Shown here one piece after another: positions 24,857 to 33,019 of a stretch of DNA of 64,000 bases. Both the position numbers and the translations under genes were made by a program. Source of the DNA: SCTD01 sp963781675 (GTDB taxonomy: Bacteria > Actinomycetota > Actinomycetes > Mycobacteriales > SCTD01); the NCBI GenBank assembly GCA_963781675.1, contig CAWAGF010000002.1, forward strand, positions 310,001-374,000, read 5' to 3'. Under the pieces are notes generated by a model that was not told where the DNA came from, made no database searches, and worked only from the letters and a program-made list of their open reading frames with translations. Positions within the stretch are counted from its first letter, which is position 1. The number at the start of each line of letters is the position of its first letter.

Positions 24857-26008
24857 CTAGAGGCCCAGCCCGCGGGCGATCAGCATGAGCTGGACCTCGG
24901 TGGTCCCCTCGCCGACCTCCAGGATCTTGCTGTCGCGGTAGTGGCGGGACACGACGTACTCGTTCATGAAGCCGTAGCCGCCGTGCACCTGCGTCGCGTC
25001 GCGCGCGTTGTCCATGGCGGCCTCGCCGGCGACCAGCTTGGCGATGGACGCCTCCTTCTTGAACGGCAGGCCGGCGAGCATCTTCGCGGCGGCGTCGTAG
25101 TAGGCGACACGCGCGGTGTGGGCCCGCGCCTCCATGCGAGCGATCTTGAACGCGATGGCCTGGTTCTTGCCGATGGCCTGGCCGAACGCCTCGCGCTCCT
25201 TGGCGTACTTGACGCTCTCGTCGACGCAGCCCTGCGCGACGCCGGTGGCGACCGCGGCGATGGCGATGCGCCCCTCGTCCAGGATCGACAGGAAGTTCGC
25301 GTAGCCGCGGCCCCGCTCGCCGAGCAGGTTCTCCTCCGGCACGCGCACGTCCTCGAAGGTCAGCGGGTGGGTGTCGCTGGCGTTCCAGCCGACCTTGTCG
25401 TACGGCGGCTCGGCGGTGAAGCCGGCGATCGGCACCGGGACGAGGATCGAGCTGATCTCCTTCTTGCCGCTGGCCGTCTGGCCGGTGACGGCCGTGACGG
25501 TGACCAGCGTGGTGATGTCGGTGCCGGAGTTGGTGATGAACGCCTTGCTGCCGTTGATGACCCAGGCGCCGTCCTCGAGCTTCGCGGTCGTGCGGGTGCC
25601 GCCGGCGTCGCTGCCGGCACCCGGCTCGGTCAGGCCGAAGGCGCCCAGCGCGGTGCCGGCGACCAGCTCGGGCAGGAAGCGCTCCTTCTGGGCGTCGGTG
25701 CCGAAGCGGAACACCGGCATCGCGCCGAGCGAGACCCCGGCCTCGAGCGTCATCGCCACGGACTGGTCGACCTTGCCGAGCTCCTCCAGCGCCAGGCACA
25801 GCGCGAAGTAGTCGCCGCCCATGCCGCCGTGCTCCTCGGGGAACGGCAGCCCGAACAGGCCCATCTCGGCCATGCCGCGCACGACCTCGTACGGGAACGT
25901 CTTGGTCCGGTCGTGCTCGTAGGAGACGGGGGCGACGACCTCGCGGGCGAACGCCTCCACCGTCTTGCGCAGCGACTGCTGCTCCTCGGTGAGCCGGGTG
26001 TCGAGCAC
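24857..26008 (-). CDS. Acyl-CoA dehydrogenase, second of two
   Basis: 383 residues from GTG 26008 with AGGAGG 6 nt upstream; the longer frame to 26296 runs antisense through gtrA and is rejected. Motifs: LTEEQQSLRKTVEAFAREVVAPV, PFPEEHGGMGGDYFALCLALEELGK, GAFGLTEPGAGSDAGGTRTTA, NGSKAFITNSGTDI, VGWNASDTHPLTFEDVRVP, YAKEREAFGQAIGKNQAIAFKIARME, and the catalytic Glu in VGEGTTEVQLMLIARGLG. The HGGYGFMNEY segment resembles short/branched-chain enzymes. With HMG-CoA lyase and a carboxylase nearby, a role in leucine or isoleucine breakdown is plausible but unproven. Confidence 0.93.
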   Translation of the reverse strand: MLDTRLTEEQQSLRKTVEAFAREVVAPVSYEHDRTKTFPYEVVRGMAEMGLFGLPFPEEHGGMGGDYFALCLALEELGKVDQSVAMTLEAGVSLGAMPVFRFGTDAQKERFLPELVAGTALGAFGLTEPGAGSDAGGTRTTAKLEDGAWVINGSKAFITNSGTDITTLVTVTAVTGQTASGKKEISSILVPVPIAGFTAEPPYDKVGWNASDTHPLTFEDVRVPEENLLGERGRGYANFLSILDEGRIAIAAVATGVAQGCVDESVKYAKEREAFGQAIGKNQAIAFKIARMEARAHTARVAYYDAAAKMLAGLPFKKEASIAKLVAGEAAMDNARDATQVHGGYGFMNEYVVSRHYRDSKILEVGEGTTEVQLMLIARGLGL

Positions 26009-26055
26009 GGGTCCTCCTGGTCGTCGACGGGCCGGTCCATCGTCCCACGCCCCGC

Positions 26056-26061
26056 TAGGCT
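26056..26061 (+). promoter_or_regulatory. Probable -10 box of a leaderless promoter before the gtrA mini-ORF
   Basis: TAGGCT ends 6 nt before ATG 26068. It fits the recurrent spacing seen at many starts in this window. Confidence 0.5.
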
Positions 26062-26067
26062 GGCCCG

Positions 26068-26103
26068 ATGCCTTCACCGGACATGCGGTCGACCGTCGCA
26101 TGA
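26068..26103 (+). CDS. Candidate 11-codon leader ORF overlapping gtrA
   Basis: ATG 26068 encodes MPSPDMRSTVA and stops at TGA 26101-26103, overlapping the gtrA ATG as ATGA. It is in a different frame from gtrA. The leaderless promoter geometry places translation initiation at this ATG rather than at gtrA, which itself lacks a Shine-Dalgarno. The likely role is to deliver ribosomes to gtrA by termination-reinitiation. The peptide sequence itself shows no recognisable feature. Confidence 0.4.
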   Translation: MPSPDMRSTVA

Positions 26104-26618
26104 GCCCGCTCAAGGCGCTGGTCGAGCGCTTCCGCGCGCTGTTCACGGAGCTGTCGAAGTTCGGCACGGTCGGCTTCATCAGCCTCGGCGTCGACCTGCT
26201 GGTCTTCAACCTGGTGCTGCACCTCGCGCCGGACAAGCCGTTGACCGCGAAGATCTGCTCGACCGTCGTCTCAGCGACCAACGCGTTCGTGCTCAACCGC
26301 TACTGGACGTTCCGGCACCGCGAGCGCAGCAGCATCCGGCGGGAGTACGGCCTGTTCGTCGTGCTGAACGCCGTGGGCCTCGGCATCTCCCTGCTCTGCC
26401 TGTCGACCAGCCACTACGTGCTCGGCTTCGAGTCGCGCCTGGCGGACAACGTGGCGGCCAACGGGGTCGGCCTCGTGCTCGGCACGATGTTCCGCTTCTG
26501 GTCCTACCGGAAGTTCGTGTGGGCGGCGCCGTCCGAGGTGGAGGCCGCCGCGGTCGAGGGCGACCCGGCCGCCGTGGCCGTCCTGGAGGACGTCCGGGAC
26601 GGGACGATCCACCGCTGA
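26100..26618 (+). CDS. GtrA-family membrane protein
   Basis: 172 residues with four membrane helices. FGTVGFISLGVDLLVFNLVLHLA, KICSTVVSATNAFVLNRYWTFRHRE and VLGTMFRFWSYRKFVWA are GtrA family hallmarks; the NRYWTF and FRFWSYRKFVW segments are the most conserved. GtrA proteins are thought to flip or transport lipid-linked sugars (polyprenyl-phosphate sugars) for wall polysaccharide synthesis, which fits the envelope genes nearby. A 35-residue acidic tail (VEAAAVEGDPAAVAVLEDV) extends beyond the usual length. Start is ATG 26100 in overlap with the 11-codon ORF; ATG 26068 is in another frame. Confidence 0.9.
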   Translation: MSPLKALVERFRALFTELSKFGTVGFISLGVDLLVFNLVLHLAPDKPLTAKICSTVVSATNAFVLNRYWTFRHRERSSIRREYGLFVVLNAVGLGISLLCLSTSHYVLGFESRLADNVAANGVGLVLGTMFRFWSYRKFVWAAPSEVEAAAVEGDPAAVAVLEDVRDGTIHR

Positions 26619-26692
26619 CCGCCGCCGGTCTCCCGGACGCCGCCGCGCTGCCGGACCCGCCCGCGAGCTGGTGGAGGACGCGCCTCGGCGGG

Positions 26693-27838
26693 ATGCCGCC
26701 GTCCTTCTGGTTCCTCTGGTCCGGGACGCTCGTCAACCGCGCCGGCACCTTCGTCGTGCCGTTCCTCGCGCTCTACCTGACCAGCGACCGCGACGTGTCG
26801 GTGCCGCGGGCCGGCCTGGTGCTGTCGCTGCTGGGACTCGGGTCGGCGATCGGGCAGCCGGTCGGCGGCGTGCTGACCGACCGGATCGGCCGGCGCCGCA
26901 CGATGGTGCTCGGGATGCTCAGCTCGGCGGCCACGCTGCTGCTCCTGGGCGCGGCCGGCTCCTTCCTCGCCATCGCCCTGGCGTCCTTCGCCTACGGCGT
27001 GTGCCTCGACCTGTTCCGCCCCGCGGTGCAGGCCGCGATCGCCGACCTCGTCCCGGACGCCGAGCGGCCGCGGGCCTTCGCCCTGCAGTTCTGGGCGGTG
27101 AACCTCGGCTTCTCGATCGGCACGCCGCTCGGCGGCTTCCTGGCGAGCCGCGGCTACTGGCTGCTGTTCGTGCTGGACGCCGCGGCGAGCGTCGCCTTCG
27201 CGCTGCTCATCCTGCGCGGGGTGCCCGAGACCCGGCCGGCGCAGCACGAGGGGGAGGCCGGCGGGCTGCGGGACGTGCTGTCCGACCGGCTGATGCTGGC
27301 GCTCGTGACGAGTGTCGTGGCCGTCTCGGTCGTCTACCTGCAGGCGTTCTCGACGCTGCCGCTCGTCTTCGCGCGGGACGGCCTCGGGCCGGGCGCGTAC
27401 GGCCTCGCGATCGGGCTGAACGGCGTGCTCATCGTGCTGCTGCAGCCGCTTCTGCTCGGCGTCCTCGGGCGCCGGCGCCGCGGGCCGCTGCTGCTCTCGG
27501 CGATGCTGCTGCAGGGGGCCGGCTTCGGGCTGACGGCGTTCGCCGACGCGGTGCCGATGCACCTGGTCGCGATCACCGTCTGGACCGTCGGCGAGGTGCT
27601 GCAGGCCGGGCTGCTCGGTGCGCTGGTCGCGACGCTCGCGCCCGTCCGCCTGCGCGGCCGCTACATGGGGACGTTCGGGTTCTCCTTCGGTGCCGCGGCG
27701 TTCCTCGCCCCGCTGCTCGGCACGCAGGTGCTCGACCGGGCCGGTGAGGGCGTGCTGTGGGGCGGCGGCTTCGTGCTGTGCGCCGCCGGCGGCGTGGGCC
27801 TGCTGCTGGTGTCTGCCGCGGCGGAGCGCCGGGCCTAG
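26693..27838 (+). CDS. MFS transporter, 12-helix drug-efflux type
   Basis: 381 residues from ATG 26693 (MPPSFWFLWSGTLVNRAG). The same frame is open upstream to a CTG at 26615 that overlaps the gtrA stop as CTGA; the intervening residues (ASWWRTRLGG) look like a normal MFS N-terminus, so a CTG start or a miscalled base is possible. Seen: GSAIGQPVGGVLTDRIGRRRTMVLG (motif A), SFAYGVCLDLFRPAVQAAIADLV, FSIGTPLGGFLAS, a cytoplasmic loop around residue 190 and a second six-helix half ending GLLLVSAAAERRA. Substrate unknown. Its TAG stop interlocks with that of glutathione peroxidase. Confidence 0.88.
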   Translation: MPPSFWFLWSGTLVNRAGTFVVPFLALYLTSDRDVSVPRAGLVLSLLGLGSAIGQPVGGVLTDRIGRRRTMVLGMLSSAATLLLLGAAGSFLAIALASFAYGVCLDLFRPAVQAAIADLVPDAERPRAFALQFWAVNLGFSIGTPLGGFLASRGYWLLFVLDAAASVAFALLILRGVPETRPAQHEGEAGGLRDVLSDRLMLALVTSVVAVSVVYLQAFSTLPLVFARDGLGPGAYGLAIGLNGVLIVLLQPLLLGVLGRRRRGPLLLSAMLLQGAGFGLTAFADAVPMHLVAITVWTVGEVLQAGLLGALVATLAPVRLRGRYMGTFGFSFGAAAFLAPLLGTQVLDRAGEGVLWGGGFVLCAAGGVGLLLVSAAAERRA

Positions 27839-28326
27839 GCCGGCAGCGCCGCCTCGACGGCCTCGCGCAGCGCGGGGTCGGTCGGCTCGACCAGCGGCCG
27901 GAAGCGCGCGACGACCTCGCCGTCGGGCGAGAGCAGCCACTTCTCGAAGTTCCAGGCCACGTCGCCGGCCTGGCCGTCGGCGTCGGGCACGGCGGTCAGG
28001 GCGTCGAACAGCGGCGCCCGGTCGGGGCCGTTGACGTCGACCTTCTCGAGCAGCGGGAACGTCACGCCGTACGTCGCGGAGCAGAACTCCGCGATCTCCT
28101 GCGCGCTGCCCGGCTCCTGGCCCTTGAACTGGTTGCAGGGCACGCCGACGACGGTGAAGCCGCGCGGGCCGAGCTCCTCCTGCAGCGCCTCCAGCCCGGT
28201 GTACTGCGGCGTGAGGCCGCACCTGGACGCGACGTTCACGACGAGGACGGCCTTGCCCTTCGTCAGCGCGCCGAGGGTGGTGGCCTCGCCGGACAGGGTG
28301 GACACCTGGAGGTCGTGCAGCGACAA
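27835..28326 (-). CDS. Glutathione peroxidase-family protein
   Basis: 163 residues. The start is TTG 28326 (LSLHDLQVSTLSGEATTLG), with AGGAG 5 nt before it, directly after the HMG-CoA lyase stop. VLVVNVASRCGLTPQYTGLEALQ carries the peroxidatic Cys (no Sec), GVPCNQFKGQEPGS the Gln-containing loop, and VAWNFEKWLLSPDGEVVARF the Trp-Asn. These reduce peroxides or lipid hydroperoxides; actinobacterial forms usually use thioredoxin or mycothiol systems rather than glutathione. Co-transcribed with HMG-CoA lyase. Confidence 0.93.
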   Translation of the reverse strand: MSLHDLQVSTLSGEATTLGALTKGKAVLVVNVASRCGLTPQYTGLEALQEELGPRGFTVVGVPCNQFKGQEPGSAQEIAEFCSATYGVTFPLLEKVDVNGPDRAPLFDALTAVPDADGQAGDVAWNFEKWLLSPDGEVVARFRPLVEPTDPALREAVEAALPA

Positions 28327-28336
28327 GACGGCTCCT

Positions 28337-29251
28337 CTAGAGGGGGGTGAGCGAGGTGCGGGGGCCCGCGCGCAGGACCTGCGACGGCAGCGTGCGGCCG
28401 ACCAGGCGCTCGGCCTCACGGGCGGCCCCGAGCAGCGCGTCGAGGTCGACGCCGGTGTCGACGCCCATGTCCTCGACCATGTGCACGAGGTCCTCGGTGC
28501 AGACGTTCCCGGTCGCGCCGGGGGCGTACGGGCAGCCGCCCAGCCCACCGACGGAGGCGTCGAAGTCGGTGACGCCGAGCTGCAGCGCGGCCAGCACGTT
28601 GGCCAGGCCGGTCCCGCGGGTGTTGTGGAAGTGCAGGTTGAGGTCGGCGTCCGGGAACGCCATCCTCGTCTCGCCCACGAGGTGCGTCACGCGCCCGGGC
28701 GTCGCCATGCCGGTGGTGTCGCCGTAGGACAGGCCGTCCGCGCCGTCGGCCAGCGCGCGGCGTGCGACGGACAGGACGCGCTCCACCGGCACCTCCCCCT
28801 CGTACGGGCAGCCGAAGGCGGTGGACACGATGACCTGGCAGGTGGCGCCTGCGGCGTGCGCGGCCTGGAGCAGCTCGGCGATGTCGTCGAGCGACTCCTC
28901 GGTCGTGCGGTTCACGTTCCTGCGGTTGTGGGTGTCGCTGGCGGAGACGACGACCTCGATCTCCTTGAACCCGGCGTCGAGGGCGCGCTGGGCCCCGCGC
29001 AGGTTCGGCACCAGGGCGCTGTAGCGGACGCTGTCGGACTTCGCGACGGCCGCCCACACCTCGGCCGCGTCGGCCATCGACGGGATCGCCTTGGGGTGGA
29101 CGAAGGAGACGGCCTCGATGCGCCCGACGCCGGTGCGCGACAGCGCGTCGATGAGCGCCACCTTGCTGGTGGTCGGGACGGGGGCCTCGTTCTGCAGGCC
29201 GTCGCGCGGGCCCACCTCGCGCAGGCTGATCCTCTTCGGGAGGTCGCTCAC
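28337..29251 (-). CDS. Hydroxymethylglutaryl-CoA lyase
   Basis: 304 residues from GTG 29251. It cleaves HMG-CoA to acetyl-CoA and acetoacetate, the end of leucine degradation. TIM-barrel signature: ISLREVGPRDGLQNE (catalytic Arg-Asp, metal site), AVSFVHPKAIPSMADA, STAFGCPYEGEV, LSYGDTTGMATP, LNLHFHNTRGTGLANVLAAL with the metal-binding His pair, and DASVGGLGGCPYAPGATGNV containing the active-site Cys. Length is right for the family. The adjacent acyl-CoA dehydrogenase and biotin-dependent carboxylase fit the same pathway, although the carboxylase substrate is not known. Confidence 0.94.
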   Translation of the reverse strand: MSDLPKRISLREVGPRDGLQNEAPVPTTSKVALIDALSRTGVGRIEAVSFVHPKAIPSMADAAEVWAAVAKSDSVRYSALVPNLRGAQRALDAGFKEIEVVVSASDTHNRRNVNRTTEESLDDIAELLQAAHAAGATCQVIVSTAFGCPYEGEVPVERVLSVARRALADGADGLSYGDTTGMATPGRVTHLVGETRMAFPDADLNLHFHNTRGTGLANVLAALQLGVTDFDASVGGLGGCPYAPGATGNVCTEDLVHMVEDMGVDTGVDLDALLGAAREAERLVGRTLPSQVLRAGPRTSLTPL

Positions 29252-29272
29252 GACACCGCCTCTGCTCGTCTC

Positions 29273-30232
29273 TCAGCTGTCGACGCTAGTACGGCGCAGC
29301 AGGAACGGCGTCAGCGAGCGGTAGCCGCGCACGGACCGGCGGCGCAGCCGCTTGAGGTCGTACGCGCCGTCGTCGGCCAGGGCGTCCGCGGTCGCCTGGT
29401 CGACCAGCACGCTGCGCGGGCGTGCCTCATCGGTGAGCCGGCTGGCCAGGTTGACGGGGGTGCCGAAGACGTCGCCGAGCCGGACCAGCAGCGGCCCGAA
29501 CGCGACCCCGGCGCGCACGTCCGGCAGCTCGTCGTCCTCGCGGTGCGCCTCGACGGTGCGCAGCGCCACCTCGACGGCGAGTCCGGGGTCGTCGGTGACG
29601 TAGAGGACGGCGTCGCCGAGCGTCTTGACGACCCGGCCGCCGACGGCGGTGACGCGCAGCGCGGTCTCCCGCTCGAAGCGCTCGAGCGTGCGCTCGAGGG
29701 TGCTGGCGTCCCACTGCTGGGTGCTGGCGGTGAAGTCGACCAGGTCGACGAAGCCGACCGCCGTCTGCGGCTGCCCGTCCCGGTCCACCGCGGCGAAGGC
29801 CCGCGCCGCCGACGCCGCGAACTGCCGGCGCCACACGTGCACGACCAGCTGCTCGAGCATCGGCACCATCTCGGCGGCCAGCGGGGTCGCCGCCGCCATG
29901 ACCTCGTCCGGCTCGAGGCCCGCCGTCGCGCTGCGGAAGACGTCCACCTGCGCCTCAGCGGTCCGCGCCAGCTCCTGCCCCATCGAGCGGGCCAGCACGA
30001 GCACGGTGTCGGCGCTGACGATGCCGCTCTCCGCGAAGGCCAGCGCGGTCCGCAGCGCCTCGACGTCCAGGCGCGTGAACGCCTTCTCCGTCGGGCTGGG
30101 CTCGGCGAAGCCCATGGCGTTCCACAGGCTGCGCGCCTCCGGCTCCGGGATCCCGACCGCCTCGGCGACCTCGTCGCGCGTCAGCTCGCAGGGCGCACCG
30201 AGCAGGACCGCCTCGAGGTCGTTCGGCTCCAT
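29273..30232 (-). CDS. Class III adenylate/guanylate cyclase, Rv1264-like architecture
   Basis: 319 residues. An all-helical N-terminal domain (about 1-150: GAPCELTRDEVAEAVGIPEPEARSLW, FTRLDVEALRTALAFAESG) precedes a C-terminal catalytic domain from about residue 165. There VGFVDLVDFTAST supplies the two metal Asp, VVKTLGDAVLYV the Lys/Gly-Asp segment, and VFGTPVNLASRLTDEARP the Asn and Arg for transition-state binding. This two-domain order is that of the pH-sensing mycobacterial cyclase Rv1264, where the N-terminal half autoinhibits. Base specificity (ATP or GTP) is not settled. TACGCT ends 6 nt before the ATG, suggesting leaderless transcription. Confidence 0.88.
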   Translation of the reverse strand: MEPNDLEAVLLGAPCELTRDEVAEAVGIPEPEARSLWNAMGFAEPSPTEKAFTRLDVEALRTALAFAESGIVSADTVLVLARSMGQELARTAEAQVDVFRSATAGLEPDEVMAAATPLAAEMVPMLEQLVVHVWRRQFAASAARAFAAVDRDGQPQTAVGFVDLVDFTASTQQWDASTLERTLERFERETALRVTAVGGRVVKTLGDAVLYVTDDPGLAVEVALRTVEAHREDDELPDVRAGVAFGPLLVRLGDVFGTPVNLASRLTDEARPRSVLVDQATADALADDGAYDLKRLRRRSVRGYRSLTPFLLRRTSVDS

Positions 30233-30238
30233 CGGCGG

Positions 30239-30276
30239 AGCGTACGGGTGCCGGAACAGCGGCCGGCGCGTAGCGT
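30239..30276. promoter_or_regulatory. Divergent leaderless promoters, cyclase and small membrane gene
   Basis: Minus strand TACGCT (30239-30244) ends 6 nt before the cyclase ATG at 30232. Plus strand TAGCGT (30271-30276) ends 6 nt before ATG 30283. The start codons are 50 bp apart. Confidence 0.5.
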
Positions 30277-30282
30277 CGATGC

Positions 30283-30570
30283 ATGAGCCGGCGGCAGGGG
30301 ACCTACCTCGCGATCCGCTTCGGCGCCGCGGTGGTCTTCCTCGTCGCGGCCACCCTGCTGCCCCGCGGCCTGCCGGCCGGGCTGCTCATCATGGCGGCCG
30401 GGATCGTGGCGGTGCTGTCCTGCGTCGGCATCAACGCCGGAGGTCCCGGTGAGCAGTGGGGCGCTCGCCCGCAGGACCGCTGGTTCGACTCCCTGCGCGC
30501 GCCGCAGGGCGACTGGCCGCCGTACGAGGCGCCGGCCACCGAGACCTCGGCCCGGCCGCCCGCCGCCTAG
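30283..30570 (+). CDS. Small two-helix membrane protein of unknown function
   Basis: 95 residues. MSRRQGTYLAIRFGAAVVFLVAATLLP and GLLIMAAGIVAVLSCVGINAGG are two membrane helices; a Pro- and Arg-rich tail (GARPQDRWFDSLRAPQGDWPPYEAPA) follows, probably cytoplasmic. Third-position GC is consistent. It is divergently transcribed from the cyclase and convergent with birA. I do not recognise the family. Confidence 0.75.
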   Translation: MSRRQGTYLAIRFGAAVVFLVAATLLPRGLPAGLLIMAAGIVAVLSCVGINAGGPGEQWGARPQDRWFDSLRAPQGDWPPYEAPATETSARPPAA

Positions 30571-30577
30571 CCCGGGG

Positions 30578-31349
30578 TCAGGCCGGGTCGACCGGGCGCA
30601 GGTGCACGACGTCGCCCGCGCCGTACGGCACGCCGTCGACGACGACCCGCCCGTCCTCGTCCACCGCCTCCGCGGTGCCCTCCACCGAGCGCCCGGCCGG
30701 GAGGTCGACCCGCACCCGGCGGCCCACGGTGCCGCACTGCTCGCGGTAGGCCGCCCGCGCGGCGACCGGGTCCGCGAGCACCGTCGTCAGGGACCGGAGC
30801 ACCGCGCGGAGCAGCGTGTCGCGGTCGGTCGTCCGCGCGCCCTCGAGCCGCAGCGAGGTGGCCTGCGCGTGCGGCAGCTCCTCCGCGGTCGTCGAGACGT
30901 TGAGGCCGATGCCGACCACGAGCGCACCGGGCTCGGGCACCTCGGCCAGCACGCCGCACAGCTTGCGGCGCGCCGACCAGGACGTCGTTCGGCCACTTCA
31001 GCTCGGCCGGCACGTCGGCCCGCTCGCGCAGCGCCGTCGCGACCGCGAGCCCCGCCCACAGGGGCAGCCAGGGCCACTGCACCGGCGGCAGGTCCGGCCG
31101 CAGCAGCACGCTGAACGTCAGGCCCGCCCGCGGCGGCGAGGTCCAGCTCCGGTCGAGCCGCCCGCGGCCCGCCGTCTGCGCCTCGGCCGCGACCACCAGG
31201 CCGGCCGGCTCCCCGGCACGCGCCCGCTCGGCGACGACCGCGTTCGTGGAGCCCGCCTCGGGCAGCACCTCGACCCGCCAGCCGTCCGGCGCGAGCGCCC
31301 TGCGCAGCGCGAGGGGCCGCAGCGGGGGGCGGTCCAGGTCGTCGTACAC
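30578..31349 (-). pseudogene. birA: Biotin-[acetyl-CoA-carboxylase] ligase, disrupted by a frameshift
   Basis: The gene reads from GTG 31349 (VYDDLDRPPLRPLALRRAL) through LPEAGSTNAVVAERA, EAQTAGRGRLDRSWTSPPRAGLTFSVLLRP and LKWPNDVLVG, then goes out of frame near 30966-30980 in a GC-rich run. The other frame resumes at once with KLCGVLAEVPEPGALVVGIGLNVS and runs to the normal C-terminal domain (RVRVDLPAGRSVEGTAEAVDEDGRVVV). All catalytic motifs (GRGR, KWPND) are intact; one extra base or two missing bases explain the break. There is no N-terminal DNA-binding domain. BirA attaches biotin to the carboxylase carrier protein and is normally essential, so an assembly error is at least as likely as inactivation. 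It is divergent from accD, its substrate partner's subunit. Confidence 0.85.
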
Positions 31350-31414
31350 CCGCTCCAGTCTGCACACCCGTCGCCTGCGCCCGGCCCGCGGGAGCCGGGC
31401 GCGGCGGCGGTCGA

Positions 31415-31420
31415 TAGCCT
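31415..31420 (+). promoter_or_regulatory. Probable -10 box of the accD leaderless promoter
   Basis: TAGCCT ends 6 nt before GTG 31427; no Shine-Dalgarno is present in the intervening bases. Confidence 0.5.
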
Positions 31421-31426
31421 CCCGCT

Positions 31427-33019
31427 GTGACCGCTGAAGCACTCCCGCAGAACGAGCTCGACGTGCACACCACCGCCGGCAAGCTGGCCGAGCTGCGCCG
31501 CCGCAACGAGGAGGCGCTGCACGCCGGCAGCGAGAAGGCGCTGGAGAAGCGCAAGGAGGCCGGCAAGCGCACGGCCCGCGAGCGCATCGAGTCCTTCCTC
31601 GACGAGGGCTCCTTCGTGGAGACCGACGCCCTGACGCGGCACCGCGCCCGCGACTTCGGCCTGGAGAAGAACCGCCCGATGGGCGACGGCGTCATCACCG
31701 GCTACGGCACGGTCGACGGCCGGCAGGTCTGCGTCTTCAGCCAGGACGCCACCGTCTTCGGCGGGGCGCTGGGCGAGGTCTACGGCGAGAAGATCGTCAA
31801 GGTCATGGACCTCGCGCTCAAGACCGGCTGCCCCGTCGTCGGCCTCAACGAGGGCTCCGGCGCCCGGATCCAGGAGGGGATCATGGGCCTGGCGCTGTAC
31901 GGCGACATCTTCTACCGCAACGTGATGGCCTCGGGCGTCGTCCCGCAGATCAGCCTGATCCTCGGCAACTGCGCCGGCGGCCACGTCTACAGCCCGGCGC
32001 TCACCGACTTCAACCTCATGGTCGACCAGGGCTCCGCGATGATGATCACCGGGCCGGACGTCATCAAGACGGTCACCGGCGAGGACATCACCATCGAGGA
32101 CCTCGGCGGCGCCCGGGCGCACAACAGCAAGAGCGGCGTCGCGCACTTCATGAGCGCCGACGAGGAGGAGTGCCTCGAGCTGGCCAAGGCGCTGCTGTCC
32201 TACCTGCCGTCGAACAACCTCGAGCAGGCGCCGGTCTACGACGCGGGCGACGCGCTCGAGGAGGAGCCGCTGCTCGAGCTCGACACGATCATCCCGGACA
32301 GCAACAACGCGCCGTACGACATGAAGCACATCATCGAGGCCGTCCTCGACGACGGGGAGTTCCTCGAGGTGCAGTCCCTCTGGGCGCAGAGCATCGTCTG
32401 CGGCTTCGGGCGCATCGAGGGCCGCAGCATCGGCGTCGTGGCCAACAACCCGATGCAGTTCGCCGGGACGCTCGACATCGACGCCTCCGAGAAGGCCGCC
32501 CGGTTCGTGCGCACGTGCGACGCGTTCAACGTCCCGGTGCTGACCTTCTGCGACGTGCCGGGCTACCTCCCGGGCGTCGGCCAGGAGCACGCCGGGATCA
32601 TCCGGCACGGCGCCAAGCTGCTCTACGCCTACTCCGAGGCGACCGTCCCGCTCATCACGATCATCACGCGCAAGGCCTACGGCGGCTCGTACGTCGCCAT
32701 GGGGAGCAAGCACCTCGGGGCCGACATCAACCTCGCCTGGCCGACCGCGCAGGTCGCCGTCGTCGGGGCGCTCGGCGCCGTGAACATCGTGCGCCGCAAG
32801 GAGATCGCGGCCGCCGCCGACCCGGACAAGGCCCGCGCCGAGTTCATGGCGGAGTACGAGGACACCTTCGCGACGCCGTACATCGCGGCCGAGCGCGGCT
32901 TCGTCGACGCGGTCATCGAGCCGTCGCAGACGCGCAGGGAGATCGCCAAGGCGCTGCGGCTGCTGCAGACCAAGCGCGAGGTGCTGCCGCCCAAGAAGCA
33001 CGGGAACATCCCCCTGTGA
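31427..33019 (+). CDS. accD: Acyl-CoA carboxylase beta subunit (carboxyltransferase; propionyl-/acetyl-CoA)
   Basis: 530 residues. It transfers CO2 from carboxybiotin to acyl-CoA, giving malonyl- or methylmalonyl-CoA. Typical AccD5/PccB sequence: KLAELRRRNEEAL, KRTARERIESFLDEGSFVE, FSQDATVFGGALGEVYGEKIVK, GCPVVGLNEGSGARIQEG, ISLILGNCAGGHVYSPALTDF (oxyanion Gly), and in the second half FCDVPGYLPGVGQEHAGIIRHGAKLLYAYSEA and ITRKAYGGSYVAMGSKHLGAD. It ends KHGNIPL, the family's usual terminus. Substrate choice rests on one residue in the acyl pocket and was not determined. The stop overlaps a micro-ORF start (GTGA), starting a chain of four overlapping frames to accE. Confidence 0.95.
   Translation: MTAEALPQNELDVHTTAGKLAELRRRNEEALHAGSEKALEKRKEAGKRTARERIESFLDEGSFVETDALTRHRARDFGLEKNRPMGDGVITGYGTVDGRQVCVFSQDATVFGGALGEVYGEKIVKVMDLALKTGCPVVGLNEGSGARIQEGIMGLALYGDIFYRNVMASGVVPQISLILGNCAGGHVYSPALTDFNLMVDQGSAMMITGPDVIKTVTGEDITIEDLGGARAHNSKSGVAHFMSADEEECLELAKALLSYLPSNNLEQAPVYDAGDALEEEPLLELDTIIPDSNNAPYDMKHIIEAVLDDGEFLEVQSLWAQSIVCGFGRIEGRSIGVVANNPMQFAGTLDIDASEKAARFVRTCDAFNVPVLTFCDVPGYLPGVGQEHAGIIRHGAKLLYAYSEATVPLITIITRKAYGGSYVAMGSKHLGADINLAWPTAQVAVVGALGAVNIVRRKEIAAAADPDKARAEFMAEYEDTFATPYIAAERGFVDAVIEPSQTRREIAKALRLLQTKREVLPPKKHGNIPL

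Noticed and set aside
24533..26692. Upstream extension of the MFS frame
   Set aside because: Antisense to the acyl-CoA dehydrogenase and out of frame with gtrA; composition is not protein-like until about 26615.
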